In this document: in pieces, positions 25,767 to 36,274 of the stretch
How positions within the stretch are numbered: position 1 is the stretch's first letter
Layout: every line of letters starts with the position of its first letter
Source of the DNA: Nitrospirota bacterium
Lineage (GTDB): Bacteria > Nitrospirota > Thermodesulfovibrionia > Thermodesulfovibrionales > SM23-35
NCBI GenBank assembly: GCA_040754395.1
Contig: JBFMCL010000016.1
Coordinates: 1 to 64,000, forward strand
Direction: 5' to 3'
DNA length: 64,000 nucleotides
Translations under genes and position numbers: made by a program
The notes under the pieces: generated by a model
What the model was told of the DNA's origin: nothing
Databases searched by the model: none
What the model saw: only the letters and a program-made list of their open reading frames with translations

Positions 25767-27860
25767 CTAGATTTTTTCCAGGTTGGCGAACCTTACCGCA
25801 AGTCTTTTTACCCCGAAGTTGGGGAAATTGACCATGACCTTCAGGTCGTCTCCATCCCCGTAGCAGTCCCGGACTACCCCGATACCCCATGACGGATGTT
25901 TCACCCTGCATCCGGCAGTGTACAGGGTAAACGTATCTCTGGGCTTGACGCTTTTCTTGACAGGAGTAAGCTTTATCATCTGACGGCCTGTTATCTTTTC
26001 GATCCAGTTGCAGCACTCTCTGGGGATATCCCTCAGGAACCTCGACGGTTCCTGATCCTGCATTTTGGAATACAGTCTCCTCCTGCTGGCACCTGTGAGC
26101 CAGAGTACGTCCTTCGCACGGGTCATTCCCACATAAAAGAGCCTCCGCTCCTCGGCAATCTCATCCTCGTGATTCATCGCCTTGCAGTAAGGCAGAACAC
26201 CTTCTTCAAGGCCTGTAATAAACACCACCGGAAACTCGAGCCCTTTTGCGTTGTGCAGGGTCATGAGAGAGACAAACTCCCCTTCCTTCACCTCGTCCAT
26301 GCCGGTTATCATCAGCACCTTGTCGAGGAAATCTTTTATGTCCCTTCCCTCAGCAGAACTGATCAGTTCCTCCACATTTTTCATTCTTTCCTCGTTAAGG
26401 GTATCTGCATAGCCGGATTTTACTGCGATGCATCTCAGCATCTCTCCGGCGGACTTGAATTTTGACGGAGAGAACTTCTCGATTGTCTTTACGAATTGAG
26501 AAAGCTTTTCTTTCGCTGTACTCGAAAACTGATCTCCGCGGAGCATCGTCTTCAGGGCATTGAATAAGGGAATGGTCTTCTTCTTTGCCTCGGTCTCGAT
26601 TCTTGAAAGAAGGGACGCGCCTATTCCCCTTGACGGGGTGTTGACAACTCTCCGGAAACTTACATTGTCTCCGCTGTTTACGGACAGGCGCATGTATGCG
26701 ATGATGTCCTTGATCTCCTTTCTCTGGTAAAAACTGACGCCCCCCATGATTTTATACGGGAGCCCTTCATTCCGGAGCGCATCTTCGAGCACCCGTGACT
26801 GGAGATTAACGCGGTAGAATATCGCGAAGTCCCGGTAATTGTATATGCCTTTGAGATAGTATTCCTTTATGGCTTTTGCGATGTATTTTGCTTCGTCCTC
26901 ATAGGTATTCAGCCAGCAATGGTGCACTTTTTCCCCGCTGCCCCTCTCTGTCCAGAGTTTCTTCGACTTCCTCTTCAGATTCTGCGCAATCACTGCTCCG
27001 GATACATCGAGGATATGCTGCGTCGAGCGGTAGTTCTGTTCAAGTTTGATGATCTTCACCTTGGGGAAATCATTTTCGAAACTGCTGATATTGCTGACAT
27101 TGGCTCCCCTGAACTTGTAGATGCTCTGGTCATCATCTCCGACAACACAGATCTTCTCATGCCCCGATGCAAGGAGTTTCAGGAGCTTGTACTGCGCAAA
27201 GTTGGTGTCCTGGAATTCGTCGACCAGGATATAGGAAAACTTGTCCTGGTATTTCTCGCAAATATTTTTTTTCGTTTCAAACAATCTGACTGACAGCATG
27301 ATGAGATCATCGTAATCCAGCGCATTGCTCCTTTTTAGTTCATCCTGGTACCGCACATAGACCTTCGCAAGTTTCTCGTCAAAACCGAACCCGTCAGCTG
27401 AAGAGAGAAAATCCTCGGGGCTGACGAGGGATGATTTCAGGAAGCTGATCCGTGAGCTTATGCCTTTGTAAAGGGCTTCATAGATCTTGAACTCCTTCAG
27501 AATATGGCGTATGAGGCAGCACTGGTCGTCTTCGTCGTAAATGGAAAAATTGGGATCGTACCCAATGGCCTTGCTTTCCTTTCTCAATATCCTGTTGCAC
27601 TGTGAGTGAAATGTGCCTATCCATGACCCGTTGACGTCCTTATCGATGAGGCTGCTGATCCTGTGCTTCATTTCGTCGGCTGCCTTGTTCGTAAAGGTGA
27701 CCGTCAGGATAGAATCTTTTGCATGCTTTTTTAACCTGGTCAGGTAAGAGAACTTGTGGGAAATGACCCGTGTTTTCCCGCTTCCCGCCCCCGCAAATAC
27801 CATCAACGGGGTGTCATTGCACAAAAGAGCTTCTTTCTGCTGGGGGTTTAAATCATGCAT
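25767..27860 (-). CDS. UvrD/PcrA-family superfamily 1 DNA helicase
   Basis: The 697-residue helicase shows all SF1A motifs: Q motif LNPQQKEAL, Walker A GAGSGKT, Walker B VDEFQDTN, motif III VVGDDDQSIYKFRGA, motif IV QNYRST, motif V TLHNAKGLEFPVVFITGLEEGVLP and motif VI EERRLFYVGMTRAKD. It should unwind DNA 3' to 5' in repair and replication restart. The ATG at MHDLNPQQ, with AAAGGAG upstream, is preferred over one eight codons earlier. It lies 8 bp before gatC. Confidence 0.93.
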   Translation of the reverse strand: MHDLNPQQKEALLCNDTPLMVFAGAGSGKTRVISHKFSYLTRLKKHAKDSILTVTFTNKAADEMKHRISSLIDKDVNGSWIGTFHSQCNRILRKESKAIGYDPNFSIYDEDDQCCLIRHILKEFKIYEALYKGISSRISFLKSSLVSPEDFLSSADGFGFDEKLAKVYVRYQDELKRSNALDYDDLIMLSVRLFETKKNICEKYQDKFSYILVDEFQDTNFAQYKLLKLLASGHEKICVVGDDDQSIYKFRGANVSNISSFENDFPKVKIIKLEQNYRSTQHILDVSGAVIAQNLKRKSKKLWTERGSGEKVHHCWLNTYEDEAKYIAKAIKEYYLKGIYNYRDFAIFYRVNLQSRVLEDALRNEGLPYKIMGGVSFYQRKEIKDIIAYMRLSVNSGDNVSFRRVVNTPSRGIGASLLSRIETEAKKKTIPLFNALKTMLRGDQFSSTAKEKLSQFVKTIEKFSPSKFKSAGEMLRCIAVKSGYADTLNEERMKNVEELISSAEGRDIKDFLDKVLMITGMDEVKEGEFVSLMTLHNAKGLEFPVVFITGLEEGVLPYCKAMNHEDEIAEERRLFYVGMTRAKDVLWLTGASRRRLYSKMQDQEPSRFLRDIPRECCNWIEKITGRQMIKLTPVKKSVKPRDTFTLYTAGCRVKHPSWGIGVVRDCYGDGDDLKVMVNFPNFGVKRLAVRFANLEKI

Positions 27861-28018
27861 TAATATCTCCTTTGACTTATTCATGTTAACAGATTCTCAC
27901 CATTTTAATCTATGCTGCATCCCGGTTAACACGGTTTCTCGTGTCTTCCACGGTTCCTTAAAGGCAGGTCAACCCTGTTCCGCGAAAAACTCCGGAAACT
28001 CATAACTTCCCGACAGCC

Positions 28019-29845
28019 TTATTCAACGGTCACGCTTTTGGCAAGATTTCGTGGCTGATCGACATCACATCCCCGCAGGACACCGATGTGATACGCAAGC
28101 AACTGCATGGGAACCGCCATCAGCACCGTTGACAGATACGGATTCGTTGTCGGCACAAAGATGCTCCTGTCAGCGGTCCTGCAGATATCATCATGAGCAT
28201 CATTTGTGATTAAAATAATTTTCCCCCCTCTGCTTTTTACCTCCTGGATATTGGAGGCCATCTTCTCAAACAACTCGTCCCTGTGTGCAAGTACCACGAC
28301 AGGCATCTCTTCATCTATCAGCGCGATAGGACCATGTTTCATTTCACCTGCTGGATACCCTTCGGCATGAATATAGGAGATCTCTTTGAGCTTCAGTGCT
28401 CCCTCGAGCCCTACAGGATGGTGAATGCCCCTTCCAAGATACAGAAAATCCTGTGCTTTGAAAAATTCTTTTGCTACAGATATGATGTCTTCATCTGTTT
28501 TCAGAGCCTGTTCGACTTTTCCCGGCAGCATGAGGAGTTCTTTCAGAAGCGTCTGCGATTCATCGGTTGTGATTACCTTTCTGACTGTGCCGAGCGCAAC
28601 CGTGAAGAGGTACAGACCTACAATCTGGGTGGTGAATGCCTTGGTCGAGGCGACCCCGATTTCAGGCCCCGAATGGGTATAGAATACGGCATCAGCCTCC
28701 CTTGAAGACGTGCTCCCGAGTACATTGCATATGCTCATTACCCTTGCGCCAAGTTTTTTTGCCTCCCTCTGTGCAGCAAGAGTGTCAGCGGTTTCACCTG
28801 ATTGTGTGATGACAATCATAAGATCTCCGGGCCGGATTATCGGCTTTCTGTAGCGAAATTCCGACGCGATGTCAACCTCAACAGGGATTCGTACAAGTCC
28901 CTCTATCATGTATTTGCCGATGAGGGCTGCATGGTAGGATGTTCCGCAGGCCACAAGAAAAATACGCTCTGCCCTCGTAAGCGCCTCTTTGCTCATGCCG
29001 AATTCCTGAAGGTTCACTTCAGCATTTTCAAGACTGAACCTGCCTCTAAGGGTATCTGCGATTGCCCTGGGCTGTTCGTAGATTTCCTTGAGCATGAAAT
29101 GCTTGTACCCGCCCTTTTCAGCCATTGAAGGGCTCCATGACACTGAGTTCACCTCTTTTCGGACGGTATTCCCTCCGGAATCGATGACACTGACTCCATT
29201 GCGGGTCAGCACAGCCATCTCTCCGTCATCAAGGAATATGACATCTCTCGAATAGCTCAGGAATGCCGGGATATCAGATGCGACAAAATATTCGCCTTCA
29301 CTCAGTCCCACGACAAGGGGGCTGTCCTTTCTCACTGCCACTATCTTGTCCGGTTCATCCTGACTGATCACGGCTATCGCGTACGTGCCTTCAACCTCTT
29401 TCAGCGCTTTCCTGACCGCATCCTCCAGCGTGCTTCCCCTTGTGTGTTCGTGAATAAGGTGGCAGAGCACCTCAGTATCAGTTTCCGAAGAGAAAACATA
29501 TCCTTTCCCGGTCAGTGTCTTTTTTAGGGCAAGATAATTCTCAATAATGCCGTTATGCACGAGAACTATTCCGTCAGACCTGTGTGGATGTGCGTTTTCA
29601 TCAGACGGTCTTCCATGCGTGGCCCATCGTGTATGGCCTATCGCGTTATGGCTGGACGGGCTCTCTGATTCAATGAGAGAAGAGAGTTCCTTTATCTTTC
29701 CGAGACATCTTCTGACCTCGATCCCCTTATCCGAAAAAAATGCAACCCCCGCAGAATCATACCCCCGGTATTCAAGGCGCTTCAGTCCTTCCAGCACAAC
29801 GGATACTGCATTTTTCGTTCCGACATAACCAATTATCCCGCACAT
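28019..29845 (-). CDS. glmS: Glutamine-fructose-6-phosphate aminotransferase (isomerizing)
   Basis: The 608-residue enzyme makes glucosamine-6-phosphate, the first step toward UDP-GlcNAc for peptidoglycan and lipid A. The N-terminal class II glutaminase domain starts MCGIIGYVG with catalytic Cys2. Two SIS domains follow (VACGTSYHAALIGKYMIEG and the TQSGETADTLAA phosphosugar loop), and the C-terminus KSVTVE is standard. It lies 85 bp after glmU, and both act in the same pathway. No glmS ribozyme signature was seen in the short upstream gap. Confidence 0.97.
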   Translation of the reverse strand: MCGIIGYVGTKNAVSVVLEGLKRLEYRGYDSAGVAFFSDKGIEVRRCLGKIKELSSLIESESPSSHNAIGHTRWATHGRPSDENAHPHRSDGIVLVHNGIIENYLALKKTLTGKGYVFSSETDTEVLCHLIHEHTRGSTLEDAVRKALKEVEGTYAIAVISQDEPDKIVAVRKDSPLVVGLSEGEYFVASDIPAFLSYSRDVIFLDDGEMAVLTRNGVSVIDSGGNTVRKEVNSVSWSPSMAEKGGYKHFMLKEIYEQPRAIADTLRGRFSLENAEVNLQEFGMSKEALTRAERIFLVACGTSYHAALIGKYMIEGLVRIPVEVDIASEFRYRKPIIRPGDLMIVITQSGETADTLAAQREAKKLGARVMSICNVLGSTSSREADAVFYTHSGPEIGVASTKAFTTQIVGLYLFTVALGTVRKVITTDESQTLLKELLMLPGKVEQALKTDEDIISVAKEFFKAQDFLYLGRGIHHPVGLEGALKLKEISYIHAEGYPAGEMKHGPIALIDEEMPVVVLAHRDELFEKMASNIQEVKSRGGKIILITNDAHDDICRTADRSIFVPTTNPYLSTVLMAVPMQLLAYHIGVLRGCDVDQPRNLAKSVTVE

Positions 29846-29930
29846 ACGTTAATCAGCCGGGCAAAAAACACTTGGATGAGAGCCAACTGCAAGGAGTATA
29901 GTCGCCTGCTCCTGTCTATCAGATCTCCGC

Positions 29931-31331
29931 TTAATGTTTTCCGCTCCGGGCTCCTTTCAATTTTTTCCTTCTTTTCTGGACCCAGCCTTCGATAGTTTTC
30001 TGCTGCACCCTGGTTAGGGCCAGGGATCCCGAAGGCACATCCTTTGTGATCGTCGAACCCGCGCCCACATAGGCTCCCCTGCCTACCTTTACAGGCGCAA
30101 CAAGCTGCGAATCACTTCCGATAAAAACGCTGTCCTCAACCGTAGTTATATGTTTGTGATGGCCGTCATAGTTGCAGGTTATGGTTCCAGCCCCGATATT
30201 CACATTTCTGCCAATCTTTGCATCACCCAGATACGCAAGGTGCGATGCCTTTGTATTGGGGCCTATGACTGACTTTTTCACCTCGACAAAATTCCCAATC
30301 CGGGCACCTTCTCCTATCTCTGATCCGGGTCGTATATGGGCAAAAGGTCCGACCGAGGCCCCCTTTTTCACCACAGACCCTTCGATCAGTGTAGAGTCTT
30401 TGATCGTTGCACCTTCTTCCACAATACTGTCCAGAATTCTCACATTCGGGAATATCGTGCAATTTTTCCCTATCCTGGTGCTGCCTTCGAAATGGACATT
30501 CGGATACACCGTGGTCCCCTGCCCGAGGGAGGTATCTGCAGAAATGAACACCGATCCGGCATCAATAAACCTCACCCCGCGGGCCTGCCATCCCCTGACC
30601 ATCCTCTGTTTCATCATCTGTTCCGCCTCGCGGAGTTCTGCAATGGTATTTATTCCGGTGAATTCCTCTTCCGATCCGATACAGAACGCACTGACCTTAA
30701 AGCCCCTGTCCTTTGCGAGACGGACAATGTCGGTCAGATAGTACTCACCCTTCGATGCATTCAGCGGGATGTCCTTCAAAAGATGCAATGCGTCTGATTC
30801 AATTGCATATACCCCGCTGTTCACTTCACGGACCTTTTTCTGTATTTCGGTTGCGTCACGGTTTTCGATGATGGCGGTTATTCTTCCCCTGTCATCCTTT
30901 ATGATTCTTCCGTACGAACCGGGGTCTTCTGCAACAAAAGAAAGCACAGATATCCTGTTTTTTCTCTTCCTGTGAAGTCCAACGAATTTTTTGAGACTGC
31001 CGGCGGTGATCAGGGGAGTGTCTCCATTCACAATCATGACTGTGCCCCTGAAACCCCTCAGGGAAGGCAATGCCACGGATACTGCGTTGCCTGTGCCTTT
31101 GGCTTCTCTCTGCAGTGCAAAGGTAACTGAATCTGCATTCCGCAGTGATGCCTTTATTTCTTTCGCGTGTTTTCCGATGACTACAATGGTCTTTTCCGGC
31201 CTGACCTGAAAAAGGCAGTTCAGCACATATTGCAGCATGGGAGTTCCGTGCAGCCTGTGGAGCACTTTGGGCAGAGATGAATTCATCCTTGTTCCGAGTC
31301 CGGCAGCCAGCACAACGACCGCCAGCCTCAT
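29931..31331 (-). CDS. glmU: Bifunctional GlmU: glucosamine-1-P acetyltransferase / UDP-GlcNAc pyrophosphorylase
   Basis: The 466-residue protein has an N-terminal nucleotidyltransferase domain (VVLAAGLGTRMNSSLPKVLH, about 1-225) and a C-terminal left-handed beta helix of hexapeptide repeats (about 250-445), including the active-site segment GAGTITCNYDG. It makes UDP-GlcNAc from GlcN-1-P, acetyl-CoA and UTP. The start overlaps the DUF502 gene by 4 bp and has AGGTAAAGGG upstream. Confidence 0.97.
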   Translation of the reverse strand: MRLAVVVLAAGLGTRMNSSLPKVLHRLHGTPMLQYVLNCLFQVRPEKTIVVIGKHAKEIKASLRNADSVTFALQREAKGTGNAVSVALPSLRGFRGTVMIVNGDTPLITAGSLKKFVGLHRKRKNRISVLSFVAEDPGSYGRIIKDDRGRITAIIENRDATEIQKKVREVNSGVYAIESDALHLLKDIPLNASKGEYYLTDIVRLAKDRGFKVSAFCIGSEEEFTGINTIAELREAEQMMKQRMVRGWQARGVRFIDAGSVFISADTSLGQGTTVYPNVHFEGSTRIGKNCTIFPNVRILDSIVEEGATIKDSTLIEGSVVKKGASVGPFAHIRPGSEIGEGARIGNFVEVKKSVIGPNTKASHLAYLGDAKIGRNVNIGAGTITCNYDGHHKHITTVEDSVFIGSDSQLVAPVKVGRGAYVGAGSTITKDVPSGSLALTRVQQKTIEGWVQKRRKKLKGARSGKH

Positions 31332-31948
31332 CCCTTTACCTCGGAAATCTTGGCAGGAGTTGCTATCCCGCCGGAAAGGATAATTCTTATCCCCTCTTCA
31401 ATCGAAATATTCGTAAAAAAGATATGTTCGTCCTGGAAGAGTGCAATTTCACCGAAATATACAAGATTGGTTGGAATATAGACCGCCTTCAGCACGGTCT
31501 CTTTTCCGTCCCTTGCAGTTTCCATCACACATTCCTTGGTGAGGAATCCATATGCGTAAACCCCGGGCCTCGGATATTCGACAACCACGAATTTCTTGAA
31601 AGAGGTTTTCTGGCTCTCAGGGGAAAATGCATCGACAAGCTGTTTCACCGCGGTATAAATTCCCTTGAACCCGGGGATTTTCAGAAAAATGTTTTCGATC
31701 CACTCGATGATTCTTCTGCCAATAACATTCGTCGAAATGATCCCGACTATGAATATAAGAAGCACGGCTGAAAAAAACCCGAGGCCGGGAACATGATAGC
31801 CCAGGACCTGAAAATAGAGGGGTTCAAGAAGGCCGTCAACAAAGTTGAAAAACCAGCCTACAACGAGAAAAGTGATGACGGTCGGAATGGAAATCAGCAG
31901 GCCTGCTAAAAATCTTCTGCGGAAGGTTGCCCTGATGGAAATACCCAT
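31328..31948 (-). CDS. DUF502 family membrane protein
   Basis: The 206-residue protein has two N-terminal TM helices (about 12-35 and 55-80) and a soluble domain with the DUF502 signature features FSPESQKTSFKKFVVVEYPRPG and VYIPTNL. Function is unknown in this family. I place the start at ATG 31948, one base after the upstream stop; a TTG four codons earlier is possible. The gene sits inside the yebC-glmU cluster and overlaps glmU by 4 bp. Confidence 0.88.
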   Translation of the reverse strand: MGISIRATFRRRFLAGLLISIPTVITFLVVGWFFNFVDGLLEPLYFQVLGYHVPGLGFFSAVLLIFIVGIISTNVIGRRIIEWIENIFLKIPGFKGIYTAVKQLVDAFSPESQKTSFKKFVVVEYPRPGVYAYGFLTKECVMETARDGKETVLKAVYIPTNLVYFGEIALFQDEHIFFTNISIEEGIRIILSGGIATPAKISEVKG

Positions 31949-31949
31949 C

Positions 31950-32705
31950 TTATTTCTCAACCTTGGCGATCACCTCGTCAGGAACGTCAAAATTTGAATA
32001 TACATTCTGGACATCATCATGATCTTCCAGCGCTTCGATCAGCCGCATGATCTGTTCTGCCTGTTTTTCTTCGACGACTGCATACGTTTTCGGCAACATG
32101 GTAATTTCTGCAAGGGATACCGGGATTCCCGCTTTTTCAAGTGCGGTTTTTATCTGCTGCAGATTTTCAGGAGCAGTGATAATTTCGTAATTCTCCTCTT
32201 TCTGGTTATTCTTCATGTCTTCGGCGCCACCCTCAAGCGCAACCGCCATGAGGGTATCTTCATCGGTCCTGTCTTTTTCTATGAGGATGTATCCCTTTTT
32301 TTCGAAAAGCCATGCTACACATCCTGCTTCACCCAAATTGCCGCCGTTTTTTGTCATGAGATGCCTTATATCAGAGCTTGTCCTGTTCTTGTTGTCTGTC
32401 ATAATATCTATAAGAATCGCCGCACCTCCCGGACCATACCCCTCATACTGGAATTCTTCATACGATACTCCGGGAAGCTCACCGGTGCCCTTCATGATTG
32501 CCCTCTTGATATTGTCACCCGGCATGTTTACTTCTTTTGCCTTCTCGATCGCGGTCCTCAGCCTGGGGTTGCCTGAAAGGTCACCGCCTCCAAGCCGTGC
32601 AGATACGGAAATTTCCTTCACGATCTTGGTGAAAACCTTCCCGCGTTTTGCGTCGGTACTCGCTTTTTTATGCTTGATTTGCGCCCATTTGGAATGTCCT
32701 GCCAC
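31950..32705 (-). CDS. yebC: YebC/PmpR-family protein (TACO1 family)
   Basis: The 251-residue protein begins [26 protein letters not shown] and keeps the whole YebC core, including [21 protein letters not shown]. Members act as transcription regulators or as ribosome-associated factors that relieve stalling at proline runs. The start is a GTG behind GGAGGGGGATA; the longer open frame upstream has no ribosome site. It is often next to ruvC, but no ruv gene is present here. Confidence 0.93.
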   Translation of the reverse strand: MAGHSKWAQIKHKKASTDAKRGKVFTKIVKEISVSARLGGGDLSGNPRLRTAIEKAKEVNMPGDNIKRAIMKGTGELPGVSYEEFQYEGYGPGGAAILIDIMTDNKNRTSSDIRHLMTKNGGNLGEAGCVAWLFEKKGYILIEKDRTDEDTLMAVALEGGAEDMKNNQKEENYEIITAPENLQQIKTALEKAGIPVSLAEITMLPKTYAVVEEKQAEQIMRLIEALEDHDDVQNVYSNFDVPDEVIAKVEK

Positions 32706-32770
32706 TATCCCCCTCCGGTAAGAACATGTGAATGTGTAATCTTTATGATAATGCCACAGAGATTGGCCTG

Positions 32771-34141
32771 TCAAGCCTCAAGCCCGTATTCCTTTATCTT
32801 CGTGAGGAGTGTCTTGTAGCTCACCTGCAGGATTTCAGCCGCCTTCGTCTTGTTCCCTTTTGTCTCTTTCAGGACATCAGAGATCCTCCGGGACTCAGCC
32901 TTTCTCTGCGCCTCCTTTGACACCGCTTCGAGCGGTCCTGTCATCGTGAACACCTCTTCGGGAGCACTGAATCCGGGTTGCCTGCTGAACATAAAAAGCT
33001 CCGGGGGCAGCGTGTCTCCGTCAGAAAGAATCACCGCTCTTTCGACGGCATTTTCGAGTTCTCTTACGTTGCCTTTCCAGTGATAATGCATAAGCAGATC
33101 CAGTACCTCCTTCGAAATACTCTTCAGCGGCGTCTTTATCTCACGGCAATACTGGTTGACGAAGTATTCCGCGAGCAGTGGGATATCCTCCCTTCTCTCC
33201 CGCAGGGGCGGTATTTTGACCGGAAATACATTCAGCCGGTAATAAAGGTCCTCCCGGAACTTTTTATCCTCGACCGCCTTTTCAAGGTCTTTGTTGCTTG
33301 CAGCAACAATCCTTACATCAACCGTGATAGGCCTGACCGCACCGACCCGTTCAATTTCTCCCTCTTCGATCGCCCTCAGGAGTTTTGACTGTATCGTGAG
33401 ATCCATATCTCCGATTTCATCGAGAAAAATGGTTCCTTTGTCCGCCATTTCAAACTTGCCCAGCTTTTTGGTCTCTGCACCAGTAAATGCACCTTTTTCG
33501 TGCCCGAAAAGCTCTGACTCAAGCAGGTCCCTCGGGATTGCAGCACAGTTGATCGGAACGAACGGGTAGCTTTTCCTGTTGCTCAGGTGATGAATTGCCC
33601 TCGCAAAAAGCTCCTTACCGGTACCGCTTTCACCAATCAGAAGCACCGTTGCGTTTGTAGGGGCAACCTTCTGAATAATCTGCGCAACAGAGACTATCGC
33701 CTCGCTCCTTCCGATAATCCTCGGCATCCCGAACTTTGATGCAAATTCTTCTTTTAAAAGAATATTTTCAGTGGTAATCCTCTGGTTCTCCAGTGCCCGC
33801 CTTATGAGCACAAGGAGGTGATCGGTATCAAACGGTTTGGTGATAAAATCAAACGCACCCTGTTTCATCGCCTCTACCGCGGTCTCAACAGACCCAAAGG
33901 CGGTCATGATAATGACCGGCCGTATCTGGTTTTCTTCTTTCGATACCCTGAGAATTTCTATCCCGTTCTTTTGCGGCAGCTTCAGGTCTGTCAGAACAAG
34001 GTCAATCTTTCCCTCCTTCAGACAATTGATCCCCTCCATCCCGTTTTTCGCAGAAATTACCCTGTATCCTTCAGCCTCAAGGGTCAGTTTCAGCATCTCT
34101 GCCATGGATTCCTTATCTTCTATCACAAGAATCGTTTCCAT
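32771..34141 (-). CDS. NtrC-family response regulator (sigma-54 activator)
   Basis: The 456-residue protein has an intact receiver (acidic pair E8/D9, phosphoacceptor Asp52 in LVLTDLKLP, conserved KPF), an AAA+ domain ([24 protein letters not shown]) and a Fis-type helix-turn-helix ([21 protein letters not shown]). Unlike the first NtrC-type regulator in the window, its receiver keeps every phosphorylation residue. No sensor kinase is adjacent, so it is an orphan by location. It lies 4 bp downstream of mtnP, and its targets are unknown. Confidence 0.92.
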   Translation of the reverse strand: METILVIEDKESMAEMLKLTLEAEGYRVISAKNGMEGINCLKEGKIDLVLTDLKLPQKNGIEILRVSKEENQIRPVIIMTAFGSVETAVEAMKQGAFDFITKPFDTDHLLVLIRRALENQRITTENILLKEEFASKFGMPRIIGRSEAIVSVAQIIQKVAPTNATVLLIGESGTGKELFARAIHHLSNRKSYPFVPINCAAIPRDLLESELFGHEKGAFTGAETKKLGKFEMADKGTIFLDEIGDMDLTIQSKLLRAIEEGEIERVGAVRPITVDVRIVAASNKDLEKAVEDKKFREDLYYRLNVFPVKIPPLRERREDIPLLAEYFVNQYCREIKTPLKSISKEVLDLLMHYHWKGNVRELENAVERAVILSDGDTLPPELFMFSRQPGFSAPEEVFTMTGPLEAVSKEAQRKAESRRISDVLKETKGNKTKAAEILQVSYKTLLTKIKEYGLEA

Positions 34142-34145
34142 GGAA

Positions 34146-34928
34146 TCAGACTTTCGCCTCTCTCAAGGCTTCTTTACAGGAACATTTCCGCGCTGAAGGA
34201 ACCAGTCTGAGAGTCTCTTTCAAAAGTGTTCTCAGGCGCCCGGAAGCTTTCTGCATTGTTTCCACAACCTCTGTTGCGGTAAGCTTTTTTTCCCGCACTC
34301 CGGGGGCGAAGTTGGTAACAACGGCGATGCCGGCATAGCACATCTCTGCTTCCCGGGCAAGGGCAGCTTCAGGCATTGCCGTCATCCCGACAACATCCGC
34401 ACCCGCACGGGCAAAAAAGCGTATCTCAGCTCTCGTTTCAAGCCTTGGTCCGTTGGTACATACATAAGTTCCTGATTTTTTAACAGATATTTTTGTTTTT
34501 TTACCCGCAGTCAGAACGACCTTCCTCAGTGCGGCACAATACGGTTCCGTAAAATCCACATGATACACCCCTGTATCGCCCTCCCAGAATGTAGATTTCC
34601 TTCCATCTGTCATATCGATGACCTGATCAAGCACTACCAGGTTCCCGGGAATCAGTGCCCTGTGAATCCCTCCTGTAGCACCAATCGATATGATCTTCGT
34701 GACCCCGAGCTCACGGAAACCCCATATGTTAGCCCTGTAATTAATCCTGTGCGGTGCGATAGAATGACGTTTGCCATGTCTTGGCAGGAATATGACATTT
34801 CGTTCTGAGAATTCTCCCATCAGATATGCATCAGAAGGTGAGCCAAAGGGCGTTTTGACCCTTTTCTCCCTTTTGATCGTGACTCCTTCAATCTGATAGA
34901 GACCGCTGCCCCCGATTATACCTATCAT
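34146..34928 (-). CDS. mtnP: S-methyl-5'-thioadenosine phosphorylase
   Basis: The 260-residue enzyme of the PNP/MTAP family cleaves methylthioadenosine with phosphate for methionine salvage. Visible signatures are GGSGLYQIEG at the start, FLPRHGKRHSIAPHRINYRANIW, and the substrate-binding region VVGMTAMPEAALAREAEMCYAGIAVVTNFA. MTA-type specificity is inferred; an inosine phosphorylase activity is a possible alternative. It heads the run that continues into the response regulator gene. Confidence 0.92.
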   Translation of the reverse strand: MIGIIGGSGLYQIEGVTIKREKRVKTPFGSPSDAYLMGEFSERNVIFLPRHGKRHSIAPHRINYRANIWGFRELGVTKIISIGATGGIHRALIPGNLVVLDQVIDMTDGRKSTFWEGDTGVYHVDFTEPYCAALRKVVLTAGKKTKISVKKSGTYVCTNGPRLETRAEIRFFARAGADVVGMTAMPEAALAREAEMCYAGIAVVTNFAPGVREKKLTATEVVETMQKASGRLRTLLKETLRLVPSARKCSCKEALREAKV

Positions 34929-35254
34929 ATTGCCCCTCTCCCGTTACCGGACATTGTTTCGTGGGGTAATCATTCCTCAGTAGGAGTATTGTACCTCAGA
35001 AACCGGAATTTTGATATATTGGGACCGCTTTTTCACGGACTGTAGTAAATAATACACACATTATTGTCGTCAGACAACACACTTGATCCTCATATGAAAC
35101 AAATAATATCAACAAAAACTTTAACTTATCGTTCAAGAGCCAGTTTGTACGCCATTCCCGGGAGCAATCAGAAAACAGTAAAAAAAAACGGGTTTTTTCA
35201 ATTCCTCTGGCATCGTATTTGCAATCTATTCCCATGTTTTTATTGATTAACGCC
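34929..35254. other. 326-bp divergent control region between mtnP and lpxC
   Basis: This AT-rich gap separates divergent genes. It holds a good minus-strand promoter for mtnP, listed separately. Over its -35 lies a small inverted repeat TTGTC-GTCA-GACAA (35064-35077). I see no clear plus-strand promoter or ribosome site for lpxC. Confidence 0.5.
35049..35077 (-). promoter_or_regulatory. Sigma-70-type promoter for the mtnP operon
   Basis: On the minus strand -35 TTGTCT (35072-35077) is followed after 17 bp by -10 TATTAT (35049-35054). It lies about 120 bp upstream of the mtnP start. Confidence 0.5.
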
Positions 35255-36133
35255 ATGCGATTACAGAGAACTTTAAAACAGGAAATAAAATTCGAGGGAA
35301 TCGGGCTTCACACAGGCCGGTATTCGAAGGTCTGCCTTAAACCGGCGCCGAGGGATACCGGGATCATTTTTGTACGGATAGACAAGGATCTGGCGATAAA
35401 GGCTTCTATCGGTTCCGTAACCGATACCGCGTTTGCCACAACTCTCGGCCTCAACGGGACAAGGGTCAAGACGGTTGAACACGTCCTTGCTGCCCTGGCA
35501 GGCCTCGGAATAGACAATGTATATATTGAACTGAATGGTACCGAGATCCCTATTCTGGACGGGAGTTCCCTGGAACTGACAAGCCTGATCCTCAACGCCG
35601 GCATCGCAAAACAGAGCAAAAAAAGACCGTATATACGAATCACACACCCTGTAGCTCTTACTGACGGCAATGCCGAGATTGCAGTGTTTCCGTATCATGG
35701 AAGACGGATCACCTACAGGATCCACTTCAATCATCATCTTCTCGGTGAACAGCAGCTGAGCCTGGATCTCACCGAGGAAAGTTTCACCCTGGAAATTGCC
35801 CCTGCAAGGACATTCGGATTCCTCAAGGACGTTGAGTATCTGAAGGCAAACGGGTTTGCAAGGGGCGGCTCATTCGACAACGCAATTATCCTCGGAGAAA
35901 CCGGCATCCTGAATGCAACAGGTCTCAGGTTTAAGGATGAATTCGTGCGTCATAAAATCCTTGACCTTATCGGCGACTTTTCCCTGATCGGCTACCCGAT
36001 TTACGGGCATGTTATTGCGAATAAGTCTGGCCATACGACAAATCTGAAGTTCCTGAAAAAGCTGCTCACCCATTCCGAATGCTGGGAGCTGGAGGCTGAA
36101 ATCAGCCCGCAGCCTGTTCTCTCTTACTCATAA
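35255..36133 (+). CDS. lpxC: UDP-3-O-acyl-N-acetylglucosamine deacetylase
   Basis: The 292-residue zinc amidase carries out the committed step of lipid A synthesis. Zinc ligands are visible as H76 in VKTVEHVLAAL and the His/Asp of HKILDLIGDF; EGIGLHTG, ILDGSS and ARTFGF are also family motifs. I chose the ATG at MRLQRTLKQ because homologous starts align there. No Shine-Dalgarno sequence precedes it, and two in-frame ATGs upstream are no better. It is the main evidence that the host makes lipopolysaccharide. Confidence 0.94.
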   Translation: MRLQRTLKQEIKFEGIGLHTGRYSKVCLKPAPRDTGIIFVRIDKDLAIKASIGSVTDTAFATTLGLNGTRVKTVEHVLAALAGLGIDNVYIELNGTEIPILDGSSLELTSLILNAGIAKQSKKRPYIRITHPVALTDGNAEIAVFPYHGRRITYRIHFNHHLLGEQQLSLDLTEESFTLEIAPARTFGFLKDVEYLKANGFARGGSFDNAIILGETGILNATGLRFKDEFVRHKILDLIGDFSLIGYPIYGHVIANKSGHTTNLKFLKKLLTHSECWELEAEISPQPVLSYS

Positions 36134-36219
36134 TAATCATTTATTATCAATTATTTGCAATTTTTACTTGAATTTTTCCTCAGAATAGAGTTTCATATCT
36201 ATGAAGACCGCAAAAAGAA

Positions 36220-36243
36220 GGCTGGAGAATTTCTCCTCCAGCC
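36220..36243 (-). terminator. Rho-independent terminator after the lysine-rich peptide gene
   Basis: A perfect 8-bp stem (GGCTGGAG 36220-36227 with CTCCAGCC 36236-36243) and 8-nt loop is followed on the minus strand by TTCTTTTTG. It lies about 30 bp after the small-peptide stop. A short A-rich stretch on the other side could make it partly bidirectional for lpxC. Confidence 0.75.
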
Positions 36244-36274
36244 ATAAAAATGTAAATACGCGTGTAAAGGAAAC

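Noticed and set aside
25759-26016. Open frame extending gatC upstream by 86 codons
   Set aside because: The extension lies entirely inside the helicase coding region on the same strand, has no GatC similarity and would make the protein twice the normal length.
28019-29930. Possible glmS ribozyme upstream of glmS
   Set aside because: The gap before glmS is only 85 bp and lacks the ribozyme core sequence.
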